Shown piece after piece: positions 7,688 through 18,248 of a DNA stretch of 64,000 nt. The DNA is from Pelagomonas calceolata (taxonomy: Eukaryota > Sar > Pelagophyceae > Pelagomonadales > Pelagomonadaceae), in NCBI GenBank assembly GCA_918797485.1, contig CAKKNE010000006.1, positions 1,984,001-2,048,000 of the forward strand. The letters run 5' to 3'. The translations under genes and the position numbers were made by a program. The notes under the pieces were generated by a model, which searched no databases, had not been told where the DNA came from, and saw nothing but the letters and a program-made list of their open reading frames with translations. Position 1 is the first letter of the stretch. Each line of letters opens with the position of its first letter.

Positions 7688-10600
7688 ATGGCCGAGGTTA
7701 AAAAGGAGGTGCCGCGCATCCCGCGCGTCGTGTTTGACTGGGAGAAGAACTACGTCCCCCGGAAGCAGACGGAGCCGCCGCTGCCCGTGTCGAAGCCCGC
7801 GCAGCAGCACACGCCGAACCCCTACGTGTACGACGCGCTGGCGAGCCCGCGCGTGGTCGAGGCGCGCAAGAAGCGGCCCTCGTTAGAAACGTCGCAGTTC
7901 GGCGACCTGCGGACGACGTGGACGCAGCCCGCGGACCTCTACCCGCGGGGCTTCCCGTACTTCGTGCGCGGGCGCGACTCGGCGCGGTCGTACATCTCGG
8001 AGCTGTTCCAGACGCGCATCACCATGTACGACGGCGCCATGGGCACGATGATCCAGAAGCACAAGCTCGAGGAGGACGCGTTCCGCGCGGAGCGGTTCAA
8101 GGACTACGACATGCTGATCAAGGGCAACAACGACCTGCTGTCGATCACGCAGCCGCAGATCATCAAGGACATCTACAAGAAGTACCTGGTCGAGGGCGGG
8201 TCGCAGCTGATCGGCACGAACACGTTCTCGTCGACGACGATCGCCCAGGCGGACTACAAGATGGAGGACCTGGTGTACGAGCTGAACTACGACTCGGCGC
8301 GCCTGGCGCGCGAGGCCTGCGACGAGGTGACGAAGATGGACCCGACGAAGCCGCGCTTCGTCGTCGGCGCCATCGGCCCGACGAACCGGACGGCGTCCAT
8401 CTCGCCGGACGTGAACGACCCGACGGCGCGGAACTGCACGTTCGACGAGCTGGTCGAGGCGTACTACGAGCAGTGCGTCGGACTCGTGGACGGCGGCGCG
8501 GACATCCTGATCGTGGAGACGATCTTCGACACGCTGAACGCCAAGGCGGCGGTGTACGCGGTGAACGAGTTCCTGGAGGACGCGGGCATCGACATCCCGC
8601 TGTTCATCTCGGGCACGCTCGTGGACCAGAGCGGGCGGACGCTGTCGGGCCAGACGGGCGAGGGCTTCTACGCGTCGATCCGGCACGCCAAGCCCATGTG
8701 CGTCGGGCTGAACTGCGCCCTGGGCGCGTCGGCGATGGCGCCGTTCCTGAAGCGCCTGTCGGACTGCGCGGAGTGCTTCGTGCACGTGTACTCGAACGCG
8801 GGCCTGCCGAACGCGATGGGCGGCTACGACGACACGCCGGCGGACATGGCGCGCGAGAACGTGGTGTTCGCGAAGAACGGGTGGGTCAACATGATGGGCG
8901 GGTGCTGCGGCTCGACGCCGCCGCACATCAAGGCGATCTACGAGGCCTGCAAGGACTTTGCGCCGCGGCCGCTGCCGACGCTGGGCCCGCCGCAAATGTG
9001 GCTCTCGGGCCTGGAGGACTTCAAGATCGGCCCGGACACGTACAACAACTGCGGCCTGCCCTTCGTGAACGTGGGCGAGCGGTGCAACATCGCGGGGTCG
9101 CGCAAGTTCAAGCGCCTGATCATGGAGGGCAAGTACCCGGAGCTGATGGACATCGCCAAGGACCAGGTCGAGGCCGGCGCGCACGTGGTGGACATCAATG
9201 TGGACGACGGCATGCTGGACGGCCTGGCGGCCATGCAGAAGTTCGTCAAGATGGCGGTGACGGAGCCGGACGTGTCGCGCGTGCCGTTCATGATCGACTC
9301 GTCCAAGTTCGACATCGTGCTGGCGGGGCTGAAGTGGAACCAGGGCAAGGCGATCGTGAACTCCATTTCGCTGAAGGTCGGCGAGGAGTTATTCATCGAG
9401 CACGCCACTTTGTTAAGAAAGCACGGCGCGGCGGTCGTCGTGATGGCGTTCGACGAGCAGGGCCAGGCGGCGACGAAGGAGGACAAGGTTCGTATTTGTA
9501 AAAGAAGCTACGACATCCTCGTGAACGAGCCGGTCTGCTTCCCGCCCGAGGACATTATCTTCGACCCGAACATTTTGACGATCGGCACCGGCACCGAACC
9601 GCGCCCCAAGGCGCCTTCAACCGACGGATCGACCGCAGCATTTTATTCACAAACCTAGCCCGCGCGACCACGTCGGCGCCCGACGCGCGCGAGGCACCGC
9701 ACCATATACGTACATATATACATATGGTATATCGACGCAGGCATCGAGGAGCACAACGCGTACGGCGTCGACTTCATCGACGCGTGCAAGACCATCAAGG
9801 AGATCTGCCCCTGGTGCAAGATCAGTGGCGGCGTCTCGAACCTGAGCTTCGGGTTTAGGGGCGCGAACGTCATCCGCGAGAGCATCCACGCGGTTTTCTT
9901 AACTGAGGCCGCCAAGAGCTCGGGCATGGACATGGGGATTGTGAATGCGGCGGAGATGCTCGCGCTCAAGGACGTCGAGGAGGACCTCCTCGAGATGTGC
10001 ACGGACGCCGTCATGAATAGAACGGATAAGGCGACCGAGCAGCTCACGGAGATGTCCCAGTGGTTCTTCGACTGCAAGCAGGCGAAGAAGGATGGTACAC
10101 AACCGCCGCGACGGCCGCGCTTCTGCAAGAAGCAGCCGCGCGTCGTGTTTGACTGGGAGAAGAACTACGTCCCCCGGAAGCAGACGGAGCCGCCGCTGCC
10201 CGTGTCGAAGCCCGCGCAGCAGCACACGCCGAACCCCTACGTGTACGACGCGCTGGCGAGCCCGCGCGTGGTCGAGGCGCGCAAGAAGCGGCCCTCGTTA
10301 GAAACGTCGCAGTTCGGCGACCTGCGGACGACGTGGACGCAGCCCGCGGACCTCTACCCGCGGGGCTTCCCGTACTTCGTGCGCGGGCGCGACTCGGCGC
10401 GGTCGTACATCTCGGAGCTGTTCCAGACGCGCATCACCATGTACGACGGCGCCATGGGCACGATGATCCAGAAGCACAAGCTCGAGGAGGACGCGTTCCG
10501 CGCGGAGCGGTTCAAGGACTACGACATGCTGATCAAGGGCAACAACGACCTGCTGTCGATCACGCAGCCGCAGATCATCAAGGACATCTACAAGAAGTAC

Positions 10601-13600
10601 CTGGTCGAGGGCGGGTCGCAGCTGATCGGCACGAACACGTTCTCGTCGACGACGATCGCCCAGGCGGACTACAAGATGGAGGACCTGGTGTACGAGCTGA
10701 ACTACGACTCGGCGCGCCTGGCGCGCGAGGCCTGCGACGAGGTGACGAAGATGGACCCGACGAAGCCGCGCTTCGTCGTCGGCGCCATCGGCCCGACGAA
10801 CCGGACGGCGTCCATCTCGCCGGACGTGAACGACCCGACGGCGCGGAACTGCACGTTCGACGAGCTGGTCGAGGCGTACTACGAGCAGTGCGTCGGACTC
10901 GTGGACGGCGGCGCGGACATCCTGATCGTGGAGACGATCTTCGACACGCTGAACGCCAAGGCGGCGGTGTACGCGGTGAACGAGTTCCTGGAGGACGCGG
11001 GCATCGACATCCCGCTGTTCATCTCGGGCACGCTCGTGGACCAGAGCGGGCGGACGCTGTCGGGCCAGACGGGCGAGGGCTTCTACGCGTCGATCCGGCA
11101 CGCCAAGCCCATGTGCGTCGGGCTGAACTGCGCCCTGGGCGCGTCGGCGATGGCGCCGTTCCTGAAGCGCCTGTCGGACTGCGCGGAGTGCTTCGTGCAC
11201 GTGTACTCGAACGCGGGCCTGCCGAACGCGATGGGCGGCTACGACGACACGCCGGCGGACATGGCGCGCGAGAACGTGGTGTTCGCGAAGAACGGGTGGG
11301 TCAACATGATGGGCGGGTGCTGCGGCTCGACGCCGCCGCACATCAAGGCGATCTACGAGGCCTGCAAGGACTTTGCGCCGCGGCCGCTGCCGACGCTGGG
11401 CCCGCCGCAAATGTGGCTCTCGGGCCTGGAGGACTTCAAGATCGGCCCGGACACGTACAACAACTGCGGCCTGCCCTTCGTGAACGTGGGCGAGCGGTGC
11501 AACATCGCGGGGTCGCGCAAGTTCAAGCGCCTGATCATGGAGGGCAAGTACCCGGAGCTGATGGACATCGCCAAGGACCAGGTCGAGGCCGGCGCGCACG
11601 TGGTGGACATCAATGTGGACGACGGCATGCTGGACGGCCTGGCGGCCATGCAGAAGTTCGTCAAGATGGCGGTGACGGAGCCGGACGTGTCGCGCGTGCC
11701 GTTCATGATCGACTCGTCCAAGTTCGACATCGTGCTGGCGGGGCTGAAGTGGAACCAGGGCAAGGCGATCGTGAACTCCATTTCGCTGAAGGTCGGCGAG
11801 GAGTTATTCATCGAGCACGCCACTTTGTTAAGAAAGCACGGCGCGGCGGTCGTCGTGATGGCGTTCGACGAGCAGGGCCAGGCGGCGACGAAGGAGGACA
11901 AGGTTCGTATTTGTAAAAGAAGCTACGACATCCTCGTGAACGAGCCGGTCTGCTTCCCGCCCGAGGACATTATCTTCGACCCGAACATTTTGACGATCGG
12001 CACCGGCATCGAGGAGCACAATAATTATGGAGTGGACTTCATCGAAGCGACGAAGACCATCAAGGAGCTGTGCCCCTGGTGCAAGATTAGCGGCGGCGTG
12101 TCGAACCTGAGTTTCGGGTTTAGGGGCGTCAATGTCGTCCGCGAGTCGATCCACGCCTATTTCTTGCACCATGCGTGCGTGTCGTCGGGCATGGACGTCG
12201 GGATCGTGAACGCGGCGGAGATGCTCCACCCCGTCGAGGTGCCTCCGCAACTGCGAGAGGTGTGCGAGGACGCGGTGCTGAATCGGCGGCCGGACGCCAC
12301 GGATCGCCTATTAGCAGCGACAGAAGCCGAGAAGGAGGCCATGGAGCTGCGGAAGCGCGGCGGCGGCGCCGTCGCGGTCAAGAAGAAGAGCTGGCGCGAC
12401 CTACCTATCGCTGAGAGACTCACCCATGCATTGGTGAAGGGCATCAGCGAGCACGTCGACAAGGACACGGAGGAGATGCGTTCGGAGATCGAGCAGCGGG
12501 GCGGCAAAACCCTGGAAGTCATCGAGGGGCCGCTGATGCAGGGCATGAACGTCGTTGGTGATTTATTTGGAGCTGGTAAAATGTTCCTGCCGCAGGTGAT
12601 TAAGAGTGCGCGGGTGATGAAGAAGGCCGTGGCGTACTTATTACCGTTCATGGAGAAGGAGAAGCGGGACAACTTGATCGCGCAGGGCCTGGACCCGGAC
12701 GCGCAAGGGGATGACGATTCGCAGTACGCGGGCAAATTCCTCATAGCGACGGTCAAGGGTGACGTCCACGACATTGGGAAGAACATCGTCGCGGTCGTCC
12801 TAGGGTGCAACAACTACAAGGTCTACGATATTGGCGTCATGTGCACGTGTGAGAGTATCTTAGATGCGGCCATCGAGCATGATGTGGATGCTATTGGCTT
12901 GTCCGGTCTCATCACACCGTCGCTCGATGAAATGGTCGACGTCGCCAAGGAGATGGCGAAGCGGAATTTCAAGGTACCCTTGCTGATAGGTGGGGCTACG
13001 ACCAGTAAGATGCACACCGCAGTCAAAGTGGCCCCGCAGTACGCCTCGGACGAGCACCCCGTGATCCACGTGTTAGATGCCAGTCGCGCGGTTACTGTAG
13101 TAAGCTCATTATTGTCTGATGAGTTGAAGCCCGACTACGTCGCGGACGTCCAGGACGAGTATGCTGAATTGAGAGATGAGTACTACGCGTCGCTAGAAGA
13201 CAGGAAGTACTTGACGCTGGACCAAGCCATCGCCAAGCGCGGCGACGTAGCGATAGAGAAGGTAGCACCGGTACCGACGCATCTCGGCGCCCGCGTCGTC
13301 GAGGAGGACCTCGCGGCGGTCGTGCCGTTCATCGACTGGAACCCCTTCTTCCAGACCTGGGAGCTCCGGGGGAGGTACCCGAACCGAGGCTACCCGAAGA
13401 TCTTCAATGATGAGACGGTAGGAGCGGAGGCCAAGAAGCTCTTCGACGACGCGCAAGCGATGCTGAAGAAAATCGTGGAGACGAAGGAGTTGTCGCTGAA
13501 GGGGTGCTACGGCTTGTATGCGGCGAACCGGAGCGACGGGGGCGAAGACGTCGACGTGTGGGAGAATGAGAGTGAACGCGGCGGCAAACCCGCAGCCACC

Positions 13601-14200
13601 TTCTGCATGCTAAGGCAGCAGGCGGAAGTCGACGGCCAGCAGCATTACTTATCGCAGGCGGACTTCGTCACTCCCCGAGGATCGCGGGACCACCTGGGCA
13701 TGTTCGCCGTGGCTTGTTTCGGGGCCGAGGCCGCCGCGAAACGCCACGAGGACGCCAATGACGACTATTCGAAGATCATGGTCCAGGCCTTGGCCGATCG
13801 CCTCGTCGAGGCCTTCGCCGAGAAATTACATAGGGACATGCGCGTGGCGCACTGGGGCTACGCCGCTTCCGAAAGTTTATCGCATGACGACTTATTGAAG
13901 GTGAAATACGATGGTATTAGACCGGCGCCGGGCTACCCGTCGCAGCCGGACCACACGGAGAAGCGCACGATGTGGGATTTGATGGACGTGGAAAAAAGGT
14001 GCGGCATCAAGCTCTCCTCGTCATTGTCGATGATGCCGGCGGCGTCGGTGAGCGCGCTGGTCTTCGCCCACCCGGACGCGTCGTACTTCGCCGTCGGCAA
14101 GGTCCAGAAGGACCAGGTCGAGTCCTACGCGAAGCGCAAGGGCATGGAGCTCGAGGTCTGCGAGCGCTGGCTCTCGCCCATCCTGAACTACGACCGATAG
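7688..14200 (+). CDS. METH: Cobalamin-dependent methionine synthase with duplicated homocysteine/folate modules
   Basis: Modelled as join(7688..9590, 9741..14200), which stays in frame and gives 2,120 residues. A normal MetH has about 1,230-1,265. The enzyme methylates homocysteine using 5-methyltetrahydrofolate through cobalamin. Module order: homocysteine domain plus pterin domain (copy 1, 7721-9590); a diverged end of a pterin domain (9741-10110); homocysteine plus pterin again (copy 2, from 10136); cap; B12 domain with DVHDIG (12761-12778, axial His at 12767); and AdoMet reactivation domain with RPAPGYP and PDHTEK (about 13920-13965). Both copies keep the zinc cysteines (GLNC at 8714-8716 and GGCCG at 8903-8908 in copy 1). 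The frame is open from 9743 to 14200, and no early Met stands before the copy 2 homocysteine domain except those in the linker (first at 9926). Copy 2 could therefore also be made alone from an internal start. A collapsed or chimeric assembly of two tandem genes is the main alternative. Confidence 0.85.
7721..9593 (+). repeat. Direct repeat, copy 1 of the methionine synthase N-terminal block
   Basis: 1,873 bp matching 10136-12008 at a constant offset of 2,415 with no indel that I could find. Translations of this block in several frames are the same in both copies, so third codon positions match too. The match ends within three bases of the inferred exon/intron boundary at 9590. Confidence 0.93.
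9591..9740 (+). other. Probable 150-bp intron with GC donor and AG acceptor
   Basis: Copy 1 exon sequence ends ATC GGC ACC G and the homologous reading resumes with GC ATC GAG GAG at 9741. Removing the 150 bp restores exactly the reading found uninterrupted in copy 2 (around 12005). The removed piece begins GC and ends GACGCAG, contains stops, and is AT-rich in its 3' part with alternating purine/pyrimidine ATAC/TATA runs. GC-AG introns are a known minor class. Without RNA data an insertion is also possible. Confidence 0.7.
10136..12008 (+). repeat. Direct repeat, copy 2 of the methionine synthase N-terminal block
   Basis: Second member of the 1,873-bp repeat. Here the frame continues straight into the rest of the pterin domain, the cap, the B12 domain and the activation domain without the 150-bp interruption. 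The sequence just before it (9741-10135) is a diverged paralogue of 12006-12340, with conserved protein (for example [18 protein letters not shown] in both) but many silent and replacement changes. Confidence 0.93.
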
Positions 14201-14417
14201 ATCCACCCCCCCTCTCCGAGCCGCGCTGCCTGTCGCACCGCGCCTCGCCTAACGATCGGTTTTATAAATTCGCGTGCCCCTACCCCCGAGGTATAAGGTA
14301 CATACGATACCTTCCTGAGGGTGTCGTGTTTTGTCTGCAACTAACCATCACACAGGATTGCACGCTGTGTCGCAGTCTGCCACTGTAGAAGTAGAAGACA
14401 AGTACAACACAGCAGCA

Positions 14418-14822
14418 ATGCTCATGACGCGCGTAGCATTCCTTGGCACGGTAGCCACCGCGCTCCGCGCCGGCAGCGCACGGAGAGCGCCGTTCTGGCG
14501 GCGGTCCCAGACCACCATGTCCTTCAGCATTCAGGACACGGTCGCGGCGTCGGACGTCGTCGTCTTCTCGAAGAGCTGGTGCCCCTTCTGCCAGAAGACG
14601 AAGAAGGCGCTCACGCTCGAGGAGATCCCGTTCACGGCCGTCGAGCTCGACGAGCGCGACGACGGCCAGGACATCCAGGACGCGCTCGCCGAGATGACGG
14701 GCCAGCGCACCGTGCCCTCGGTCTTCATCAAGGGCACGCACGTCGGCGGCAACGACGACACGCAGCGGGGCCTGCGCGACGGCTCCGTCCAGCGCATGCT
14801 CGCCGAGAAGGCGTCCTCGTGA
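14418..14822 (+). CDS. Dithiol glutaredoxin with N-terminal targeting sequence
   Basis: 134-residue glutaredoxin, a thioredoxin-fold protein that reduces disulfides and glutathionylated proteins using glutathione. The active site is CPFC in the context SKSWCPFCQKTKK, followed by the cis-Pro motif RTVPSVFI and the glutathione-binding GGNDD. These match class I (CPYC-type) glutaredoxins with Tyr replaced by Phe. The first about 35 residues (MLMTRVAFLGTVATALRAGS, then arginines) precede the domain and look like an organellar or signal leader. I start at the ATG at 14418, because a longer frame reaching 14331 adds only leader-like, unconserved residues. The stop is 11 bp from the stop of the convergent hydroxylase gene. 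Confidence 0.92.
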   Translation: MLMTRVAFLGTVATALRAGSARRAPFWRRSQTTMSFSIQDTVAASDVVVFSKSWCPFCQKTKKALTLEEIPFTAVELDERDDGQDIQDALAEMTGQRTVPSVFIKGTHVGGNDDTQRGLRDGSVQRMLAEKASS

Positions 14823-14833
14823 GCCTAAGTCTA

Positions 14834-16645
14834 TTACTCGACGCCCATCTTCGCGAACCGCCCCCGCAGCTTCGCGAGGTCGTCGCTCTCGAGCCGGTTC
14901 AGCGCGAGCGAGAAGTCCGGCACGCCGGCCATACCTGCCAAAATCGCGCGCGACGCCTCGGGCAGCTCCTCGGCCTCCTTCCTCAATTCGCCCACGTCGT
15001 CCGAGGCCAGGTTCGGGTCGCAGAGCTTCTCCGCGAACATGCGCGCCGCCGCGCGCTCGTCGTCCGACGCCTTGAGCGCGTCGCCCGTCGCCTCGGACTC
15101 CTTCGCGCGCGCGACGGCCTCCTTGCGCTCGGACGCCGAGTAGTACCAGAGCGTGACGGACGCGCGCGGCCGGTGCGTCGGCCGCACCTCGTGCTTCATG
15201 AGGTCGGAATAGAAGCACGCCAACCGACCAGCTTTCGGTAAAACATCGACGGGGCCCGTCGCGCCGTGCAGGCGTAACGCCCCGCCGTGGTCCTCGTGCC
15301 ACTTTTCATTAAAGTAGCACAATACGGTCAACCTTCTCCCGTCATCCGTCGTGTTGTCGACGTGGGCCTGGAAGCGCGCGCCGCCGCCGGGGTAGATGGC
15401 CAGCATCCCATCTGAACGACTGGCGCAGTCGTTCAACCGCTCCACCCTCGGACAGAGCTCCTTCAGCACGAAGGCGTCCATGGCCTTGAAGAGGTCGCGC
15501 ACGGACGGGAAGCGCGCCACCTGGCTGCGGTCGATCTTCGAGACGCCGCCGCCCTTCGCGAGGGCGAATTTCCGCTTGACGTCCGTGTCGCAGGGCTCGA
15601 CGCCGCCCTTCTCCCTTATAGCTCTTGAATTCGCGTCGCCCTGCGCCTGGGGGTGCGCGCCGCACATCCAGAGCACCTTGTCGCCCCGAACGCTCGGTAC
15701 GACCACTTGCGCGCCGACCGTCGACGACGACCCGACCCAGATCTCCGACGGGTCGTAGAAGGGCTCCAGGCCCCCGATCTCCCGTAACACTCGTTGCACG
15801 AGGTCCGTTCCACAAAAGCCGTCGAGGCACGCCCAGCCCCGCTCCTGCAGACTTTCCGCGACGCCGTCCGCGGCGCGGCCGACCCTCAGCTTCGCCGTCC
15901 GCTTCGTGGCCTTCTTCTTCGACAGGTCCGCCCGCGCCATGACCGTCGTGAGGTCGGACGCCTCCACCAACAACTCCTCGGCCTCGGCATCCAACGCACT
16001 CGCGAGCTCCTCCTCGTCGTCCAGATCGGCGAAAGCGGGCGCGTGCGCCTGGCCGCCCACCTCCACATTAACAACAGGCGCCGCGGCCTCGAGGAAGCAC
16101 GTAGAAGCTCTCGGGTCCTCCTTCCGATCGAGCGTCGCCCGCGCCGCCTCGATGACATCCGTGGGCACGCCGTTCCGCTGCAAGTACGCGTTTATCGTAT
16201 CCCGGTCCCGCCCACTAATGTCGGGCTTCAGCAGGAACGCGCACGTCGCGAGGTACTGCTTCCGCCTGTCCAACCCCCCGGCCGACGTCGCGTCCACCAC
16301 TTGGGGCTTCGCCGCGCGGATCTCCTTCACGCGCTGGAGGACTTGCTTTTGTACTTTTGGGTCGTCAACACAAGACAGCAGGTCCCGCAGCGCGATGCGC
16401 CCGTCGCAGCCCGCGGCCACGCAGCCCATGGACCCGTCGTCGCGGTCGATGGCCCCGCGGCCCTGGGGCCGCGCGAGGGCCATGGCCATGCACTTCTTGC
16501 AGGCGCCGTGGCGCGGGTGCTGGCAGGACGGGGCGAGCAGCTCGTCGCTGGTCCGCGGCGTCGCGCAGATGGCGCAGGGCGTCGTCGGGGCTGCCGACAG
16601 GTCGAAGCCGCCCCGCTCGTTGGCCTCCAGGACCTGGGCGGCCAT
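14834..16645 (-). CDS. EGLN/PHD-like prolyl 4-hydroxylase with N-terminal RING-like zinc finger
   Basis: 603 residues. The C-terminal half (about 260-505) is a 2-oxoglutarate/Fe(II) dioxygenase of the prolyl-4-hydroxylase type and most resembles HIF prolyl hydroxylases (EGLN). Iron ligands are His428 and Asp430 (AHVDN) and His485 (KHEVRP); the 2-oxoglutarate arginine is Arg494 (RASVTLWYY). YPGGGARF and YFNEKWHEDHGGALRLH match the EGLN pattern YPGNG ... YLN-x-x-W ... GG-x-L-R. The N-terminus has Cys/His spacing C24-x2-C27 ... C41-x-H43-x2-H46-x2-C49-x2-C52 ... C75-x4-C80, like the first RING of RBR proteins. Animal EGLN1 instead carries a MYND finger at this end. The middle is acidic and Ala-rich. 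The substrate is unknown: Skp1, ribosomal protein or transcription factor hydroxylation are all known for relatives. Confidence 0.85.
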   Translation of the reverse strand: MAAQVLEANERGGFDLSAAPTTPCAICATPRTSDELLAPSCQHPRHGACKKCMAMALARPQGRGAIDRDDGSMGCVAAGCDGRIALRDLLSCVDDPKVQKQVLQRVKEIRAAKPQVVDATSAGGLDRRKQYLATCAFLLKPDISGRDRDTINAYLQRNGVPTDVIEAARATLDRKEDPRASTCFLEAAAPVVNVEVGGQAHAPAFADLDDEEELASALDAEAEELLVEASDLTTVMARADLSKKKATKRTAKLRVGRAADGVAESLQERGWACLDGFCGTDLVQRVLREIGGLEPFYDPSEIWVGSSSTVGAQVVVPSVRGDKVLWMCGAHPQAQGDANSRAIREKGGVEPCDTDVKRKFALAKGGGVSKIDRSQVARFPSVRDLFKAMDAFVLKELCPRVERLNDCASRSDGMLAIYPGGGARFQAHVDNTTDDGRRLTVLCYFNEKWHEDHGGALRLHGATGPVDVLPKAGRLACFYSDLMKHEVRPTHRPRASVTLWYYSASERKEAVARAKESEATGDALKASDDERAAARMFAEKLCDPNLASDDVGELRKEAEELPEASRAILAGMAGVPDFSLALNRLESDDLAKLRGRFAKMGVE

Positions 16646-16738
16646 CCTGCCCGGGCTGCCCTCTTTTTGATTTATGGTCGGCCGAGCTGCCCTTTTAATG
16701 CCTCGGGCGTTTGCCTGATCTTTTTTCTTCTCGTGTTC

Positions 16739-16760
16739 CTAGAGTCTTACAGGACGCTAG
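16739..16760 (-). promoter_or_regulatory. Recurrent intergenic element, copy E
   Basis: On the reverse strand reads CTAGCG-TCCT-GTAAGACTCTAG, one mismatch from the consensus right arm. It sits between two divergent start codons, 94 bp upstream of the hydroxylase and 76 bp upstream of the GalT-family gene. This is where a bidirectional promoter element would be. Confidence 0.5.
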
Positions 16761-16835
16761 CTAGCTACCGCGACGCTCCTGAAAGCTCAACGGGGCGGCA
16801 CACCTGACAGGCAGCGCTGCCGACAGCAAAGGGTC

Positions 16836-18248
16836 ATGTCGCGGGCCGAGCGCCAGGCCGCCCGCTGGCAAACACTAGGCAGCAGTGCTCGATCTACGCC
16901 GACAGCATCACTGCAGAGCATGCAGTTCGAAGCCGTGCTCGCGTCGGCCGGTAGCAAAGGCGACGCGCCGAGCCGCTTCGAGCTGCGCAGCAACCCCGCG
17001 ACGGACGAGGTCGTGTTATACGTGTTGCCGGACCCGGCTCTCCCGCAGAAGCCGCGGCACTACTCGCACGCGTCGCGCGGCGGCAATCGGTGCGCGACGC
17101 GGGCCCGGCCCGCCGTCGACGCGCGGTGCCCGTTCTGCCCGGGCAACGAAAAGCTCTGCAACGCGGACCTGGCCACGGTGACGACGAACGGCGCGTGGAC
17201 GGCGCGCGCGTTCGAGAACGCGTTTCCCATCTTCCACGCGCTCGACGGCGCCGGCGCGGGCGACCGCCTGGGCGCGGGCGACCGCCTGGCGGCGCGCGGA
17301 GCGATGGAGGTGCTCGTGGCGGCGCGCGGCCACAACGAGGGCCTCGCCGACCTCTCGCCCGCCGCCGCGGGCGAGCTCGTCACGCTCGCGCGCGACCGCT
17401 TCAACGCGCTGGCCGCGCGGCGCGGCGTCCGGTCCGTGCGCGTCTTCCAGAACCACGGCGCGCGGGCCGGCGCGTCGATCTCGCACGCGCACTGGCAGTG
17501 CGTGGCCCTGGGCTTCGTGCCGCCGAACGCGCTCCGTCGCGCGGCGGCGCAGGCCCGCGGTGACGCCTGCCCCGTGCGCGCGCTGATGGACGCGCCGGAG
17601 ACGCTGGTCTGGGAGGACGCGAACGCCAGGGCCTTCGCGGTCGTCGCGCCGCGCAGGGGCACGGTCTGGGTGGCGCCCCGGCGGCGGCGAGCGCGGATCG
17701 GAGAGCTGACGGACGACGAGTGCCGGAGTATAGGAGAAGGCCTGCGGACCGTCGCGCGGGCCATGTGTCAAGCTTGGGACGACCCCGACTTCAACCTCGT
17801 CGCGCACTCCGCCTCTCTACAATCCACCGAGCGCTTCCACGCGTATTTCGAAATTGTGCCGCACCGCCGCGAGGACGCGTCGCTCGGCTCACTCCAGTAC
17901 GACGTACCAATCTCCCACCTGCCGCCGGAGCAGTGCGCCGCAGAGTTAAATTCAGTTGGATGTTACCCGAACCCCAGGCACTGGATCCCCACGCTCCGGT
18001 CGCGCGGCCCGTCCAAATCGACCAGCATCACCGACTGCCACTGGCCCAGCACCAGCGCGCCGTCCACGACCGGAATCGATTCTGATGAACCAAGCAGCAT
18101 GCTCCCCAAATGGGAGTGCGCGTTGATCGGCTCCTGGTCGCGCCACCGCTGCAACTCCTCCTCATCGTCGACATTCCACCCGTTCTCCAGACACCTCAAT
18201 CGTTCGTCCTCGGAGTCGGGCCGCACCTCGATGTCGTTGTGTTTGTAG
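16836..18248 (+). CDS. GalT/ADP-glucose phosphorylase-family nucleotidyltransferase (3' end uncertain)
   Basis: HIT-superfamily transferase of the GalT branch (galactose-1-phosphate uridylyltransferase or ADP-glucose phosphorylase), moving a nucleotidyl group via a histidine intermediate. Motifs: zinc cysteines in RCPFCPGNE (C98, C101), RGHNEGLADLS, and the active-site region NHGARAGASISHAHWQ, with His217 and His219 where the family has HPHSQ. A later HAYFEIVPH is also family-like. Residues 142-152 contain a duplicated GAGDRL. Family similarity stops near residue 370 (about 17948), typical for a relative of about 350 residues. The remaining 100 codons are the antisense of the YjbQ-family gene and look non-coding. 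The true end is probably near 17950; the +1 frame has a TAA at 17947-17949, so a small indel or an unseen intron would supply a stop. Confidence 0.8.
   Translation: MSRAERQAARWQTLGSSARSTPTASLQSMQFEAVLASAGSKGDAPSRFELRSNPATDEVVLYVLPDPALPQKPRHYSHASRGGNRCATRARPAVDARCPFCPGNEKLCNADLATVTTNGAWTARAFENAFPIFHALDGAGAGDRLGAGDRLAARGAMEVLVAARGHNEGLADLSPAAAGELVTLARDRFNALAARRGVRSVRVFQNHGARAGASISHAHWQCVALGFVPPNALRRAAAQARGDACPVRALMDAPETLVWEDANARAFAVVAPRRGTVWVAPRRRRARIGELTDDECRSIGEGLRTVARAMCQAWDDPDFNLVAHSASLQSTERFHAYFEIVPHRREDASLGSLQYDVPISHLPPEQCAAELNSVGCYPNPRHWIPTLRSRGPSKSTSITDCHWPSTSAPSTTGIDSDEPSSMLPKWECALIGSWSRHRCNSSSSSTFHPFSRHLNRSSSESGRTSMSLCL

Noticed and set aside
7883-9184. 433-codon reverse-strand open frame, repeated at 10298-11599
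   Set aside because: It is the antisense of the methionine synthase homocysteine/pterin coding region, Arg/His/Val-rich with no family pattern. It occurs twice only because the DNA block is duplicated.
9591-9658. Methionine synthase copy 1 ending in a short unique tail at 9658
   Set aside because: The tail reads into the inferred intron; homology to copy 2 resumes in frame at 9741, so a truncated protein is less likely than splicing.
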